DNA from: Chamaelirium japonicum
Taxonomy: Eukaryota; Streptophyta; Magnoliopsida; Liliales; Melanthiaceae
Direction of reading: 5' to 3'
Assembly (NCBI GenBank): GCA_947650365.1
Contig: OX393549.1
Location: 83,924,362 to 83,988,361, forward strand
Length of the DNA stretch: 64,000 bases
Shown here: in pieces, positions 34,373 to 46,627 of the stretch
Position numbering within the stretch: the first letter of the stretch is position 1
How the letters are laid out: the number at the start of each line of letters is the position of its first letter
The notes under the pieces: model-generated
Told to the model about the DNA's origin: nothing
The model's database searches: none
What the model saw: only the letters and a program-made list of their open reading frames with translations
Made by a program: the position numbers and the translations under genes

Positions 34373-37300
34373 ACAAAACCAACAAAAAGAGTAACCTCAC
34401 AACCATTCCAGATAAACCATCAAGGATATACATCCTTCCAGATATATTCAAATACATCCATTCCAAAACCAATCAACCAAATTACTAACTAGAGTTGAAT
34501 ATCTAGTCCTTGGTCAGCTCCTTACCACTAGAAAGTTCAAGAGAATCCATATTAGAAGACTCCCAACCTATACTCTGATATAGACTCAAACACTATGCTT
34601 CTGCCTAGAGATCAAGAAATACCACCCTTGGTTAAGATGTTCCACGTGGCTCCTTCTTAAGAACTATCACCCGAGTTGCAACGACTAACTCTAAACCTAA
34701 ACATTATAGCACATCAGAGTTCAAATACAATCATACTCACACGACACATAGATTGATTCACGATTCTCGATCAATCAAAAACTCAATCATAGACAGTTCT
34801 TAGTTACAGATCAATTCCTCAAACAAAATCAGTTCTCCAAGTATGATTAACCCTAGGTCCTTATCCTTAGAAATAATCGTTATACTGCCACTAGCTACTA
34901 CGATAATTCTATCGACTCACTATCTATACAATCTCTAGAAAGCATTCTAACACCACTGGAGTCTAAACTTTCCGAAGAAGGAATAGCAAAACACGAACCA
35001 CATCCTAACAAAATCCCTAGGAACATATCCCTAAGCTCTGATACCAGCTGTCACGCCCCAGAAATCTGAAGACCGATCCCTGGGGTGTGAAATGAGAAAA
35101 GGATGGGATTTTGGGTCTGGTCAATTGATTACACCAATTTGGGTTCTCACAGGGCTTCTTCTACGCTCTCTAATATGAAAAACAAGGAGGAGGGAGAAAC
35201 AAGAGGGGAATCTTTTAAATTTGATTTTTCGAAAGATATTTTTTTATTAAAAAGGAAAGAAGAGAAATATCAATAGAGATAAGACATTGTCTAATCAGCT
35301 CGACCTTCAAAAGTCCTATCCTTTCAGTATGTGTGACCTGTCGGTGCTACTACATACTGATAGGAGTCTATCTGAGGGAGCACGAGGCTCAAGCCTCCTA
35401 CGGCTAGCCACGTAGTCTCATCCACTCCCTAACACTCAGGTGCACCAGTCTAGAGTTCCTATCTATAGGGTTAATCAATTTAGTCATTTATATGCACTTA
35501 TATTTTCATCATGATCTATCCTAGGCTTGGGGCCTTGAGGAGAGGCCTACCCAAAAGAATTCAGCTGGAACCATTGCAACTACAACCATAGAATACTAAC
35601 TAACCGATAAAAACACTTATTCCAATACAATTACAATGTCTGAAGAGAAAAGACTACAAGATTAACGTACTAAGCAGAAAGGTAACACTGCAACTCTAAC
35701 TCCACCTCTGGAATCCTACTGCTACTCGTGAGCCTCCGGACCTGCAACTGAGCCTACTCGTGGGAAAGAGTAGCCCCCAATAGAAAATTAGGAGATTAGC
35801 CAAATTAATGGCTAGTGACATCCTAATAGTCTTTAATAATATGAGACAACTAATCTAAATAAATTAAGATAAGATCTATCAATTCTAGTATGATCAATAT
35901 TTACAGAATGATACCTAAACCTATCAGTAATCTATATTCACATGCAATTCCTACTGTAAATATTCTACAATATTAAAGAACAAATTAAATAAGACGTTCA
36001 TCTAAAGTCACGATATCATCATGTGAACAGTCATACAATTCTAAATTCATATACAGATAAAACACACACTATCAAAATGTGAACCCCGGATATTTTGTTC
36101 ATCCTGCCCCCGGTCGGGCATTACTATAGGGCCTTTTATTTTGATGTAGAGGGCCAACCCTCTCGTCGTGCATCCACCAACACCATGCACTAGTCACCCA
36201 GATGATCATAAGGGGTTTCCCGTCTTTCACGGTGGAGCTCTACCGCCCAACTTGCTTTACTATGGGGACTTCAACTCCCCGGGACAGGGTTGCTAGGCCA
36301 ATCCCTACTCGAGGGCACCTCCTATTGGCTTTACCACAACCCTTGCCCGTGACCCCTAACCTACTTAACTTCGGCTGTACGCGCAGGGTGGTTCACGGCC
36401 CTTGCGCGCACGGGGTCCCTACCTTCTAACCAGGTAGATTCTTATATAATATCTTTCAATATATATACTGAAGCTACAAAAGGTATATTTAATGCTTAAT
36501 AATTTCCAACAATTTACCCCTGATCCCGTACTGCTCTCGCAACCCATGCGACATAATAAATAAATAAAGTAAGACACTCATCCCGATGACCCGTGTGCTA
36601 GGGTTGCCATACTCCTCTCAAGAGGATGGGCTCCGATAATTACTAATTATTCAATTTATTGTTTAATTTAAGGGAATCCTAATTACGGTGTCCATACAAT
36701 CAAAAGCTAGCAATCATTATTATTATTTTATTAATATTTTAAGCATGCGTCGCCGGACTCGCGACTCCGCATGCAAGGCGGGGTCCACTTGACCACATGT
36801 AACGATGCCTGGCGGGGCCCGCATGCAGTGTCATGGACACCTACCCTTAGTCATTCTCATTTCCCACTATTAAAGACCACGCAAGGGTAGTAGATGTCAC
36901 CTGACTGTCGATTACACATGACTCCTGCTAGCTGCCTCTGATCCGTCTCCGCTGGATCACCACGATCAAGGTCTGATAATAACCACAGCTCCACATCACA
37001 ACTCTATCGATTAAAACAAAAGAATCTACGATGAGGGTTCTATGCCAAGGATAGTCGGGCATCCTTAATAGGGGACCAACATTGAGTCGACAACACACAA
37101 ATCCGTGCGACTGAAGAACCCGAACCTAAACAATACTAGGTCAAACAATTAAGTAATTAGAAGCTAAACATACTCATCGAATCGGGCTCAAAGAACCCTT
37201 TCCGATGGTTCCAGTTTCACTGGAATCCGACTTCGGTCGGATGGTTTCGGGTCAAACCACGTAGAACCGATAAAATCGATCGCATGGCTGGGTTTCTAGG

Positions 37301-39092
37301 GTAGAAGAGGTTCTAGGGTTATATTCTGGGTTTAAAAGGTAGGACTCAAAGTTCTGAGCACGATGCCGCTGGTTTCGTCCGAATCCGAGTTCGGACGATG
37401 AAACGACGGTCAAACCACGGTACCACGATAATATCGGGTCAAAGGATAAAACAGGGTATTAAACAGTATAATTACTATCCTAAACTATGGCCAACAGGTA
37501 GTATTTTCCGAGCCGGTCAAAATGACACTGGTTTCGTCCAATTCCGAGTTCGGACGGAGAAATGGCAGTCGAACCAAAATTCATTGGTTCACGGGTCTGG
37601 TTCAGGTGAACCAGACCGGTTCACTGAGTGGGTCGGGTCAGGTCTGCGGGGTCGGGTCGGGTATGCAGTGCAAAGCCGGGTCGGGTTCAGGGTTTAATAG
37701 GTCGGGTCTGCAGTGGAAAGCCGGGTCGGGTTTGGGGGTTAACTAAAATCTAGGAAATTACTATTTTACCCCCCCCCCATGTTCATCTTCTCCACGAGAA
37801 CAGCGGGGGGGCTGGTTCTTGCGCGCCGGCGGCCGACGGGAGGGGCGGCCTGGAGTGCCGGCGAGCGCTCGGCCGGCCTCTCCTGCACCACCCCCATAGA
37901 GGAGGCGCGGTGGGAGGCGGCCGGAGCGGCCGTCGGTGCCCGAGATCGAGCTCGGCCGGAAGGGGTTCGCATGGGGTTTGGAGGTCGGTGGTCGCCGGGG
38001 AGGGGCTCGGATGCGGCGGCAAGCACTGCCCATGCGGGCCACGGCAAGAGAGGAGGAAGGGGGTCGCGGGTTGGGTCACGGAGGAGGATGGGAGGAGGAG
38101 GGTGGCTGACCTGGGCGTCTCGGCGTGCTCGCCGGTGCTCCGGCGAGGGGCGGGTCGGCTGCTCCATCTCCCTCGATCTCTTCTCCTTCTCCGGCTCTCG
38201 TTCTCTCTCTCTCTCTCTCTCTCATTTTCTCGCTCGTTCTCTCTCTACTCGTTCTCTCCCGATCTCTCTCTCTCTATATATAATCACGGGAAAAAGATAA
38301 GGGTTGGTTAAGGCTAAGGGATAAAGGAAAGAAAAATAGGGATCGATATATCATCCCAATCCTGCCCGATAATTCCCATCCGAATTTTGGATTTTAAATC
38401 ACTGGGGAGGGAGGTCAGGAGAGCTTAAATTATGCTAGGAGACCGGGAGGCAGGCTCTAGGGCTGGTCGGGCTCGGTCCCGAGCCCTGAACCGAGCTCGG
38501 TTGGAATTCGGGTGCGATTCGTCCATCAACCGGGCTGAAAAGAATAATAAGTCGTAACTATCAAACCGAAAGTCGGAATTGGGCCCGAGAGGATTCGTTG
38601 GAAAGGTCTCGTCAACGCAAACGCGTCAGCGCATGGTACATAATTTTCTAATTTCTAGATCTCCCGAAAAGAAGGAAAGACTCCAAAACTTAAAATAGCA
38701 ATAACTATTCACCCGGGTGTCGGATCGACCCTAACTCAGGCTCATTGGAAGGCTCTCTCAGAGACTCACCTAACGTATCCTGGTTCATTACGATCCGATC
38801 ACCCGATCTCTTGCAAGAAATAAAACAGCTACAACTATCGACCAATTATTGTTTTTCTAGGGTTTATCTGCCGGGCTGCGGAAACTGGCTGCGCATACAC
38901 ATGATCGTTGCACGAAACGCACCATCGTGACATGCTCGAAGTTACGGAGAATGTGAACGTAAAATATCTCATAGGTTTACAATCCATTTATTGGGAAAAA
39001 GCCCAAAGAAAAAGTCTGGCTGCAAAAAGACGAAACTAGCCATTGAGGATTTCTATTATTCTCAAATCTAACACCACATGTGTTACAAGTTG

Positions 39093-39187
39093 CAAAGTTA
39101 TATCATTCTCAGCACAACATACTTTCACTTTCCAATAGTCATGCCACTGTGGCCTTGTATTTAGCATTATGATTCTTATAATTAGAG

Positions 39188-39247
<60 letters not shown>

Positions 39248-40490
39248 TTCTCTAGCCAACAACAACGCCACTGTTGTTGCTGCTGTGTTTCCATGCCCAA
39301 CAAAGCAAGGGAATAAAAAGGAAGGGGAAGGAGGGAAGAAAAAAGGGAGAGGAAGAGGGGAAGTAGGAGAGGAATAGAGTGTAGGGGAGGAAGAAGAAGA
39401 AGGGGAAAAGAAAAAACAGTGCTGAACCTACCCGCTTCGACGGTGCCTTGCCGCCCCACCACGCCGGATGCTTGCCGGAGTTCCTCTCCTTGCACGCCGC
39501 CACTGCGGAATGAAGTCTAGAGGAAGGGAGATGAGTGGAAGGAAGGTGCCGGCTAGGGTTTGGAAAATTAGAGGCAAAGAAGAGGGAGGAAGGGTTTAGT
39601 TTATATATGAAGTTGGGGGAAAATGTCATCATCCAATTTTCATCGGACGTTAAAGAATAGACATAAATCCTTCTTATAGAAGGAAATCCAAACCCAGATG
39701 TATCAATGGAGAAGTGATGGGTTTGCATTAATATTGGGTGAAGATCCGACATCTTACAAGATCCAACAATGTTCGGTTTGGAAAGATAATTCTAAGGAAT
39801 TCAATCGGACTCTGGAAAATATGAAACTGAAGGTGTTTGAAAGCTTGTTTTGACGTGCACGCCATCGTGCCAAGAATTCATATCCAACCGCTCATGCAAC
39901 AACTAGGCCAAAAATACCCCAAGGGGCCTACTGTAGTTCACCGACTAGCAAACCTCGAAGTTGCTGCCAGGACTCCGTATGCAAATAGCCAACACGGAGC
40001 TTGCCCGAACAGGCACACACCCACACAAAAAGGGGGTTTACAAGGCATGATAAAAATTATAGGTTGATAATTAAATATAAACCCTTCATTAACTTACGTC
40101 GTTACACTATGCACGTGGACAACAAATAACGGTTAACCTATTGGAGGGAGGATAGCACGGTGGGTATATGAAGATGTCCTCAGCTCTCATTTTCAATATG
40201 GGACTAACCTCTCTAACACCCGGCCACCTGCACGTAGAGCGCATTTCAACGGGGAGCCTACTCTCACGGCGAGAAACGCGTCAGTGGGTGTGGCACGGCC
40301 ACTCGGGAGACGCATCCGAAACGGGTCCAGTTTTGATACTATGTGACAACACCCATAGTATGTGCTCCAAAAGGCTGACCTTTTGATTGGAAAAAGGGCA
40401 CAATGGGTGGATAAAAGAGGCCATCCCACTCCCCATACTAATGTGAAACTAAACATTATTCAACACTCGCCTGTATTACTAAATGAAGAC
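39093..40490. other. Old LTR-type flank, (GA)n tract and TRIM-like piece
   Basis: Bases 39093 to about 39767 probably continue the LTR-like sequence begun at 27783. They include a (GA)n tract at 39188-39245 and a purine-rich stretch to 39410. From 40342 to 40463 there is a short stretch bounded by 'tgtgacaacaccc' and 'attcaaca' next to 'ttttgatactatg', a decayed initiator-Met primer-site complement. It could be a small LTR of TRIM size (about 120 bp), but its partner was not found. No host gene was seen. Confidence 0.35.
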
Positions 40491-41793
40491 TCACTCGGAG
40501 GAGGAGATGCTCGACGCACCCTGTGTATCCCAGAAGCCTGTCAGAGGCGACTGGAGACCTCAGGGCATGAGACGCAAGAAATGGAGGAGAAGGAAGGCCA
40601 AACACGTGGTTCATGTGGCACTCTTCCTATGTGTACCATTGATCTCCAGGTCGAGGGAATTCCGCACCATGCATGTTTGGCATGTCGAGGAGCTCGATCT
40701 CCCGATGGGCTTCACAGTTTGGGGAGGTACAGGAGGTTCATTGCGACCTAGAGGCGACGTCCCAGGTGACCTATTGCTCAATCCTCCTCCAGACCCCATT
40801 CCCTAAGAAGATTCCAGCACGCAAACGTCGGGGGCTGGCTTCATCTGCCCTAAGAAGATTCGCTCCGTCTTCCCACTCTTCGTTCCCAAACCTTGGAGGA
40901 GGGAGAGAATGTGGACCTGGGACCCCGGCAACCGGTTATGAGGGGTGCCCCAGAGTGACGGAGGGAGGCCCAGTTTCCGACCCAACCGAGGGTCATCTCG
41001 GGACTAGCTAGCTCTTGAGGCGGCAGACGTTAACCCTACGTCGGGATCGGGAGAAGCTCAGCCGCGCGCTACCGGCAGCGACGTTGGATTCTTTTTCGAA
41101 TTCCATCGAAAGCCCTCCTAGCGAATATGCGAACAGTGCCCCACCCCAGGCGGTCTCCCCCATAACCCTCGTGGCCGATCCCTTAGAACCCCCATGCAAT
41201 TAATCTGGTGCTAGAGATCCTACCCCACAGTGAGTAATGACAATACCTAAACTGTAACTCGACTGATCTTCTAACTAGCTGTTGCCGCTAGGGAAGCGGC
41301 TGAAGCGAGTTTAGTTCTGGTGGAGCCGCCCACCACTGCAGAAACTTCCGTCCACCCTTCCGTTTTGGCTGTGTGCTGGAGTGTGCGTCAATTTTTGACG
41401 AAGGTGGATAGGGGCTCCTTGGTGAAGGTAGACTTCCTCCGATCTGCGAGGGGTTTCAGAAGAAGTGGAGGTGTGCTAATTCCTAGTTAGCTTTTTGGAA
41501 GACAAGGTGATCTTATTACTCGCTTCGGCTTGTGGTGTCTGGGGCTCAGTTTCGGGCGATGTAAGAGAGGCAAGGGAATTCATCTCTAGCCTGCAGGCTT
41601 TGGAGAAGAATGTTTAAACCCTTGTTGCTCAGTTTGTTTTTGATCGTATTTTCTTTTTGAATGAAGATAATCACATGGAATGTTAGAGGTCTTGAGGGAG
41701 GGGAGAAAAGGTGAGCAGCAAGGATGTTTGCTACGGCCCATTCAGCCGATGTCATTTGCCTCCAAGAGATAAAAATGGAAGACACTTTGAGCA
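40490..41793 (+). mobile_element. LINE fragment: 5' part up to start of the endonuclease
   Basis: At 41661 a plus-strand frame starts MKIITWNVRGLEGGEKR and, after a stop codon (TGA at 41712), goes on AARMFATAHSADVICLQEIKME. This is the N-terminus of the apurinic endonuclease domain that opens ORF2 of plant LINEs (ITWNVRGL... and the catalytic ...CLQEIK). The 1.1 kb upstream has interrupted frames and is probably the ORF1/5' UTR portion. One frame of about 107 codons (40483-40806) includes a basic KKWRRRKAK stretch. The LINE sequence stops at about 41793, where a Copia fragment begins, so it was cut by insertion or recombination. Confidence 0.75.
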
Positions 41794-42290
41794 CTTGGAG
41801 CTAGTTAGCTATTCAGACTCTAACTTTGTTGGGTGCCTAGACATGAGGAAGTCGACATCGAGCTATGTGTTCCTATTGGCAAGAGCTGCTATCTCATGGA
41901 GTAGTACCAAGCAGATCCTTACAGTATCGTCGACTATGCAGGCATAGTTCATTGCACTCTACGAGGCAATATCACAGGCTTCTTGACTAAAGAATTTTGT
42001 CACAAGGATTAGGATTGTGGATTTCATATCCAAACCTATCAAGATCCATTATGACAACATGGATATTGTGTTCTTCTTAAAGAACAACAAGAGCGAAAGT
42101 CGTAGCAAGTACATCGACATCAAGTATCATATCGTGTGGGACGATTAATCAGCTGATAAGATCATCGTTCAGCATATTGGTACGGAGCTTATGATTGCAG
42201 ATCCAATGACCAAGGGATTATCACATGTTCAGTATAAGGGTCATGTAGATAGCATGGGGCTTCGAAGCTCCTTGTACATTTGATTATGCT
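41794..42290 (+). mobile_element. Copia relic: RNase H end of a polyprotein
   Basis: The plus strand shows the Copia RNase H signature (SDSNFVGCLDMRKSTSSYVF, then AISWSSTKQ, then the conserved D of IHYDN and the C-terminal MTKGLS). It is followed by a non-coding stretch like the 3' tail of such elements. It is broken in several places and only this end remains. The sequence to its right (42300-43650) probably includes its 3' region or LTR. Confidence 0.85.
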
Positions 42291-43297
42291 TGTATTTTTC
42301 CTTTTTCGATCAACAGCTAATAAAGTTTTTATTTTCGTCTCACTCTGAATATGTATACTTAAGTTCATGAGACATACAGTTGGACCTTAGAGTAAATTTG
42401 TTTATTATTCATAAATTTTGATAACCACATAAAGTACTTATTCAAAGATGATTGGTCATAGTGAAATGCGCGGAAGGGAGTGTCTGCTCGTAAGGGCATA
42501 ACCACCATAATTCATATGACTATGAATCTTTATCTAAGTGAAGGAATACCTCTTAAAGTTATGAGCCTAGTTTGTTTTTGCAAAATACAGTGTGCGCGCA
42601 CCAATGTCTTTTCAAACCGAGTCGTTACCACCTAGCGTGTGTGTTTTTCCAAAATATTTTTTTTTTGTTTTTGGGTTTCGTTTGCCAAGTGAGAAAGTGT
42701 TGGGTTTTGGCTTGACTTCACCCAGCCGATCTTGGACTCGGTTGGTCTAGTGGGTAATTAGTTGGGCCCAGAGGTATAAGGTCAATACATCTCGAACCAA
42801 CCCTAATCCTACAGGTGTCGGGATTAATTTTAGGGTTTGAGTGGGTGCGGGTTAACGAGGATGCTTCACATCTAACGTACCTCATTAGTAAACACGAACC
42901 CATAGAAGACCCTTAATGGAAATGGGAAAAAGCATTAGGATTTGGGGCCTACACGGATTTAAGAGGAAAGGGGTGCCAATATCTCTCTTGCAGGTGCTTG
43001 TGCACAAAAATCGAGATAAGAGAGAGAAGATTGCAAAGTACGATCTCCTCCCCTTTCCCTCGTTCGTCCGTTCATATGAAATCAGAGGAGAGAGCTACGG
43101 CCAAGTGCAGCCCCCCCCCCCCCCCCCTTCTTCATTTCTGTTCTCTTCTCTTCGGGAAAGTAGAGAGAGAGATATAGAGATAGTGCAGCCCCTCTCCTCT
43201 CTTTGATGTCTTCTTGGTTTACGAAGGAGAAGATAGGAAGAAGAGATCCGAGCTTTGTTTTCCCCTTTTCTCAAGATTTTTATTTCTCCGTTAGATT

Positions 43298-43381
<84 letters not shown>

Positions 43382-43660
43382 CCTCAGGCCTTGCAATCCT
43401 CTCTCGTCTTGTCAATCTCTACGAGGTCTCCACGGGTTTTCGGTCGCCAAGAAGAACCGAAGATGAAGGCTTCCACCGTCGATCGTCGAATCGCATCGCT
43501 CGCCATCTCTGCCTCCATCGCGATTAGGATCTCGCGAGAGAAAGATTTGTCTTTATCAATCTAACTGCGGATCGTCATCACCCGACAAATTATGGCCGGA
43601 GGCACGGTTCGATCCACCGCTTCCACATACGGTCTCATTGTTCATCGTTTTCAAAGTTAA
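42291..43660. other. LTR-like 3' region of the Copia relic with (GA)n tract
   Basis: No gene is supported. The stretch continues from the Copia relic. It contains 'gtgttgggttttggcttga' near 42696, a C-run (43111-43127), a (GA)n tract at about 43298-43379 and a CT-rich stretch. The end is leader-like (43440-43650), where short open frames are not family-like. It is probably a long LTR, but the second copy needed to define its borders is not in the window. Confidence 0.4.
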
Positions 43661-44639
43661 TGGTTCTTGATAATAGATACAATTGTATGCTTCTGTGTAT
43701 AATATTTATTAGTCTTTTGTACTCTTTTTGGACTGAATAGTTGCTCTTCGGTCAGAATTCTTACTCTTTTTGAATTAAAATTTTATATTTTTTCTATACG
43801 AGATAAGAGGAAAAAGAGTAATAATTCAGTCCAAAAAGAGTAACAATTCGCACCGAATAGTAACTATTTGGTCCAAAAAGAGTAACAAATGATTTATTGC
43901 AAAAAAATGTTCCTTGTCCTGAGGCTTAATGTGAAATAAATATTTTTGTGTCTTTCATGTGAAATAGAACTTATTCTAGGGACTTATACCTAAGCCCCCC
44001 TAAAATAAAATAACAGTCTAAAATTAATCAATAAGTCCCAATTACCTCCACTATGTACGATCAGTGTACGTAGAGATTCTGAAGAACAACTGCTTCTCGA
44101 TCCTAACCTGCTGCCAATGAAAGGACCCCGACGTCCCATCTTTTTTCTTGGACCATTGTTTATACTTGTGATAATCATTCTTCGTATGACATTTCTTCTT
44201 GCAGAAGAAGCACTTCAAGTTCTCTCGAGTTTTACTGCTTTTCCTAATCTCCGATACGGTAGTCCAAGATTTTAAAATAGTATTCATTTCTTGAATTCTT
44301 ATTGCTTAATTAAGGAACTAATAACCAAATTAACAGACTCAACTTGTCCACTAACAAAAACCAGTAGCGGCTCATGAAGATCATGGCAATTTCTGTCATG
44401 GGTGCTATACTTGATCTTGAACGCATGCGAAAATTAAAGAGCTCGAAAGTGGAGCTACGGCCAAGTGAACCATGGGGTTGTCCTCAATGTCCAATCCTAG
44501 TTCTCGAGGAGTGATAACCAATTTTGATATTTTCAGTGGATTGTAGCTCCTAGGTTTTTGTTAATTTTTCGATAATGTTTGGAGGGTTTCCCTGTCATGT
44601 TAGCTATGAGTTCGATGTCGTGAGCCCTTAGTTATTGTA
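43661..44639 (-). mobile_element. Copia gag fragment and AT-rich spacer
   Basis: At 44287-44051 the minus strand reads ENLKCFFCKK followed by a CX2C...H-type knuckle and a basic tail (KQWSKKKDGTS). This recalls the Copia gag zinc-knuckle region. It is an isolated fossil fragment. Bases 43690-43890 carry repeated 'ctttttggactgaatag' motifs on both strands, a small inverted repeat. The rest shows nothing. Confidence 0.55.
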
Positions 44640-44974
44640 CAGTTGTTCCTACCAACAAAAAAATATAAAAAATCAGCAAGTATCTTATATTTTGGAACAA
44701 TAATAATGAAGAAGAAAGGGGACAGGGGGGGCTCGTTAAACTATCATAATTAGTGATACCAAAGTTCCATCTTGTTCGTGGCGATAACCTACAATAACAA
44801 TGAAAAATGAAGGGAGATAGGAAAGCCTCAAATTTTAAGAAAATATAAGAATGGAAGTTCATCCGATAAAATCATGAGAATTTCTATTCAACCTGCACGT
44901 TTAATCCGATTGTTTAACTAGAATGACATGGCATCCTTTCAAAGAATTCAAATTAATCTTCATGAAGGCCCTCG

Positions 44975-46440
44975 TTTTTTTTTTTTGAGAACCCTCGAGG
45001 TGAGGGTGGTTAGGCATGGACCCCAACCGGTTTATTAAGGACGTCCCGAAGGAAAAAAATTAAGAGAATCACTTACTACACGGAGGCAACCCGAGAGGTT
45101 TATGACCATACCCACGTTGCACTCGACCATAGAACATCTAATACATTCAACCACCTCATCGATCATGTGGAGTTTGGTGGAGAAGACTAGCGTTACGCTC
45201 TCTCCACACATGTCAAACAACTGTAAGCACCAAAACATCCCACTCATCTCGGTGTCTTCGTCAAACATAGCTTCTGCACCAAGAGGTCTACGACATCAAC
45301 AAAGATGGTGATGGTCGCCCTCACCCACTGTACATGTGACACCTAGATCAAATAGCCAATAGCCAAAATTTATGAGGCTGTGATACCAAGATGGATGAGA
45401 TGAGGTGAGGTGTCCAAGGCCATGAGTTAGCTCTACATCACTTGGAGAGAAAGAGATCCTGAGCTACTTGTATAATTTTTCCTCCCAAACATAGAAACGC
45501 ATTTAAAACCGTGCACCGCTACGTACGGACCCATGAGAACTCAGTAGTTAAGCATGCTCGGGCGAGAGTAGTACTAGGATGGACGACCTCCTGGTAAGTC
45601 CTCGTGCGAGCACAGGCAAAGTGAAAAATATCTTATGTATTCGGGGAGGATGTTACAAAATGGTATCAGAGCCGGTTCTCCTCGTGATGGGAGGTCCTAC
45701 ACGTGGACGTGTGACCCTTAAGGGGGATGGATTGTTACGACCAAGATCCAATAGCCAATAGCCAATAGCCAATACTCCTGAGATTGTGATACCAAGATGG
45801 ATGAGGTAAGGTGAGGTGACGTGAGATGCATATCCAAGGTCACGAGTTAGCCCTACATCATCTGGAGAGAATAAGATCCTGAGTTACTTATATAATCTCT
45901 TCCCAAACATAGAATACTCATTTTAAAACCATACACCGCTACGGTCACGAGTTAGCCCCACATCACTCTGCAGTTTAGCGTGCTCGGGCAAGCGCAATGG
46001 TGATCACCTGGGAAGTCCTCGTGCGGGCACAGGCAAAGCGGACAATATCTTGTGTGTTTGGGGCGGATGTTACACACACCAACTGCTGCACGGAAATATC
46101 TCCACACCATTCTCGCTATCAGACAACGAAGCAACAAATAAGAGATTGTCTCTCTCGAACTAGAGTCACAACAAGGACAAGACGGATCCGCAATCCCTGC
46201 TGGGTGCCTGCGCCATTGAAGATTGACCCTTGTCAGAATGCGATCCCTTGTATAATGCATGTTATCCAGATAAAGATGTGAATCTTCAACGAAACGCTCA
46301 CCTTCCACAAACAGCTCGCCACTAGCCAAACAAGGCCCCCATGGTTGATGAACCTGTACAACGAGCGAACTAAGAACCTACTCCCTCCATCTAACACCAA
46401 TGAACAAAATGCTATTTAGTGAAGTCCCTCGTATTTTGCT
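44975..46440 (-). mobile_element. LINE 3' part with zinc-binding RT tail (split by Cassandra)
   Basis: A poly-T run (44975-44986) marks the poly-A tail of a minus-strand LINE, followed by the family 3' motif 'accggtttatta'. Upstream on the minus strand (46329 to about 46080) a frame reads TRDRILTRVNLQWRRHPAG, then a C..C pair, 'ETISYLLLRC' and 'MVWRYF'. This is the zinc-binding domain downstream of plant LINE reverse transcriptases (zf-RVT: CPLC...E...H/Y.L..C...VW). Further down, 45268-45035 reads 'LFDMCGESVTLVF', a segment shared with the second copy at 49027-48842. The LINE lacks its 5' part. Confidence 0.8.
45329..46074 (+). mobile_element. Cassandra TRIM with 5S rRNA-like sequences in both LTRs
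   Basis: A 746-bp terminal-repeat retrotransposon in miniature: 5' LTR about 45329-45657, internal region about 75 bp, 3' LTR 45733-46074, all plus strand. The primer site TGGTATCAGAGCC is at 45661 and the polypurine tract 'aagggggatggat' ends at 45732. Each LTR contains a 5S rRNA-derived stretch (about 45508-45612 and 45935-46030). The 5' copy keeps 'agttaagcatgctcgggc', 'agtagtactaggatgg' and 'cctggtaagtcctcgtg', which are the A box, intermediate element and C box of the Pol III 5S promoter. This is the hallmark of the Cassandra family. Both LTRs end 'gatgttaca'. It encodes nothing. The two LTRs differ noticeably, so it is not recent. It sits inside the LINE at 44975-46440; the 5-bp flanks match only in part. 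Confidence 0.9.
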
Positions 46441-46441
46441 C

Positions 46442-46627
46442 GAGTAATACTATATGAAAATACTACGGGACAACACCGTAGGACAACCCGTGGTGGTGTG
46501 GGGGCATCGGCCAGCGGTCAACGTTGTTTGGTGTGAACCCCGATGCACTGAGCGCTGGCAGACGCCCCCACATTGCCACGGGTTGTCCCGCATAGTTGTC
46601 CTGCATTATATTCAAATAGCATTACTC
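46442..46627. mobile_element. Foldback MITE, copy 1
   Basis: The left end 'gagtaatactatatgaa' pairs with the complement of the right end (gagtaatgctatttgaa). The arms continue with 'gggacaac' and 'gacaacccgtgg' and its complement 'ccacgggttgtc'. It is short, GC-rich in the middle and non-coding. Related ends occur at 49503, 59330, 60140 and 60641. Confidence 0.7.

Larger units (their letters stand above)
28388..39087 (-). mobile_element. LARD: large non-coding LTR retrotransposon derivative
   Basis: Two long direct repeats, 28388-32485 (about 4.1 kb) and 35049-39087 (about 4.0 kb), both opening with TGTCACGCCCCAG and ending GTGTTACA, bound an internal region of only 2563 bp. The 5-bp duplication 'agttg' flanks it (28383-28387, 39088-39092). 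The primer site TGGTATCAGAGCT (minus strand, at 35046-35034) sets the orientation as minus. The interior is AT-rich and has no protein frame, only a tandem repeat at 34218-34372. These proportions are those of LARDs, which are mobilised by Gypsy-type partners (a Tekay/Del-like one would fit the LTR size and primer; inference). In a spot comparison of the first ~600 bp the LTRs differ by about 1%, plus one small indel further in, so the insertion is fairly young. A TATA-like stretch (minus, about 38275) suggests a short U3 and a transcript leader above 3 kb. Confidence 0.9.

Noticed and set aside
45508-45612. A genuine 5S rRNA gene
   Set aside because: The 5S-like stretch lies inside an LTR, is repeated in the partner LTR, and is flanked by a primer site and polypurine tract, so it belongs to a Cassandra element.
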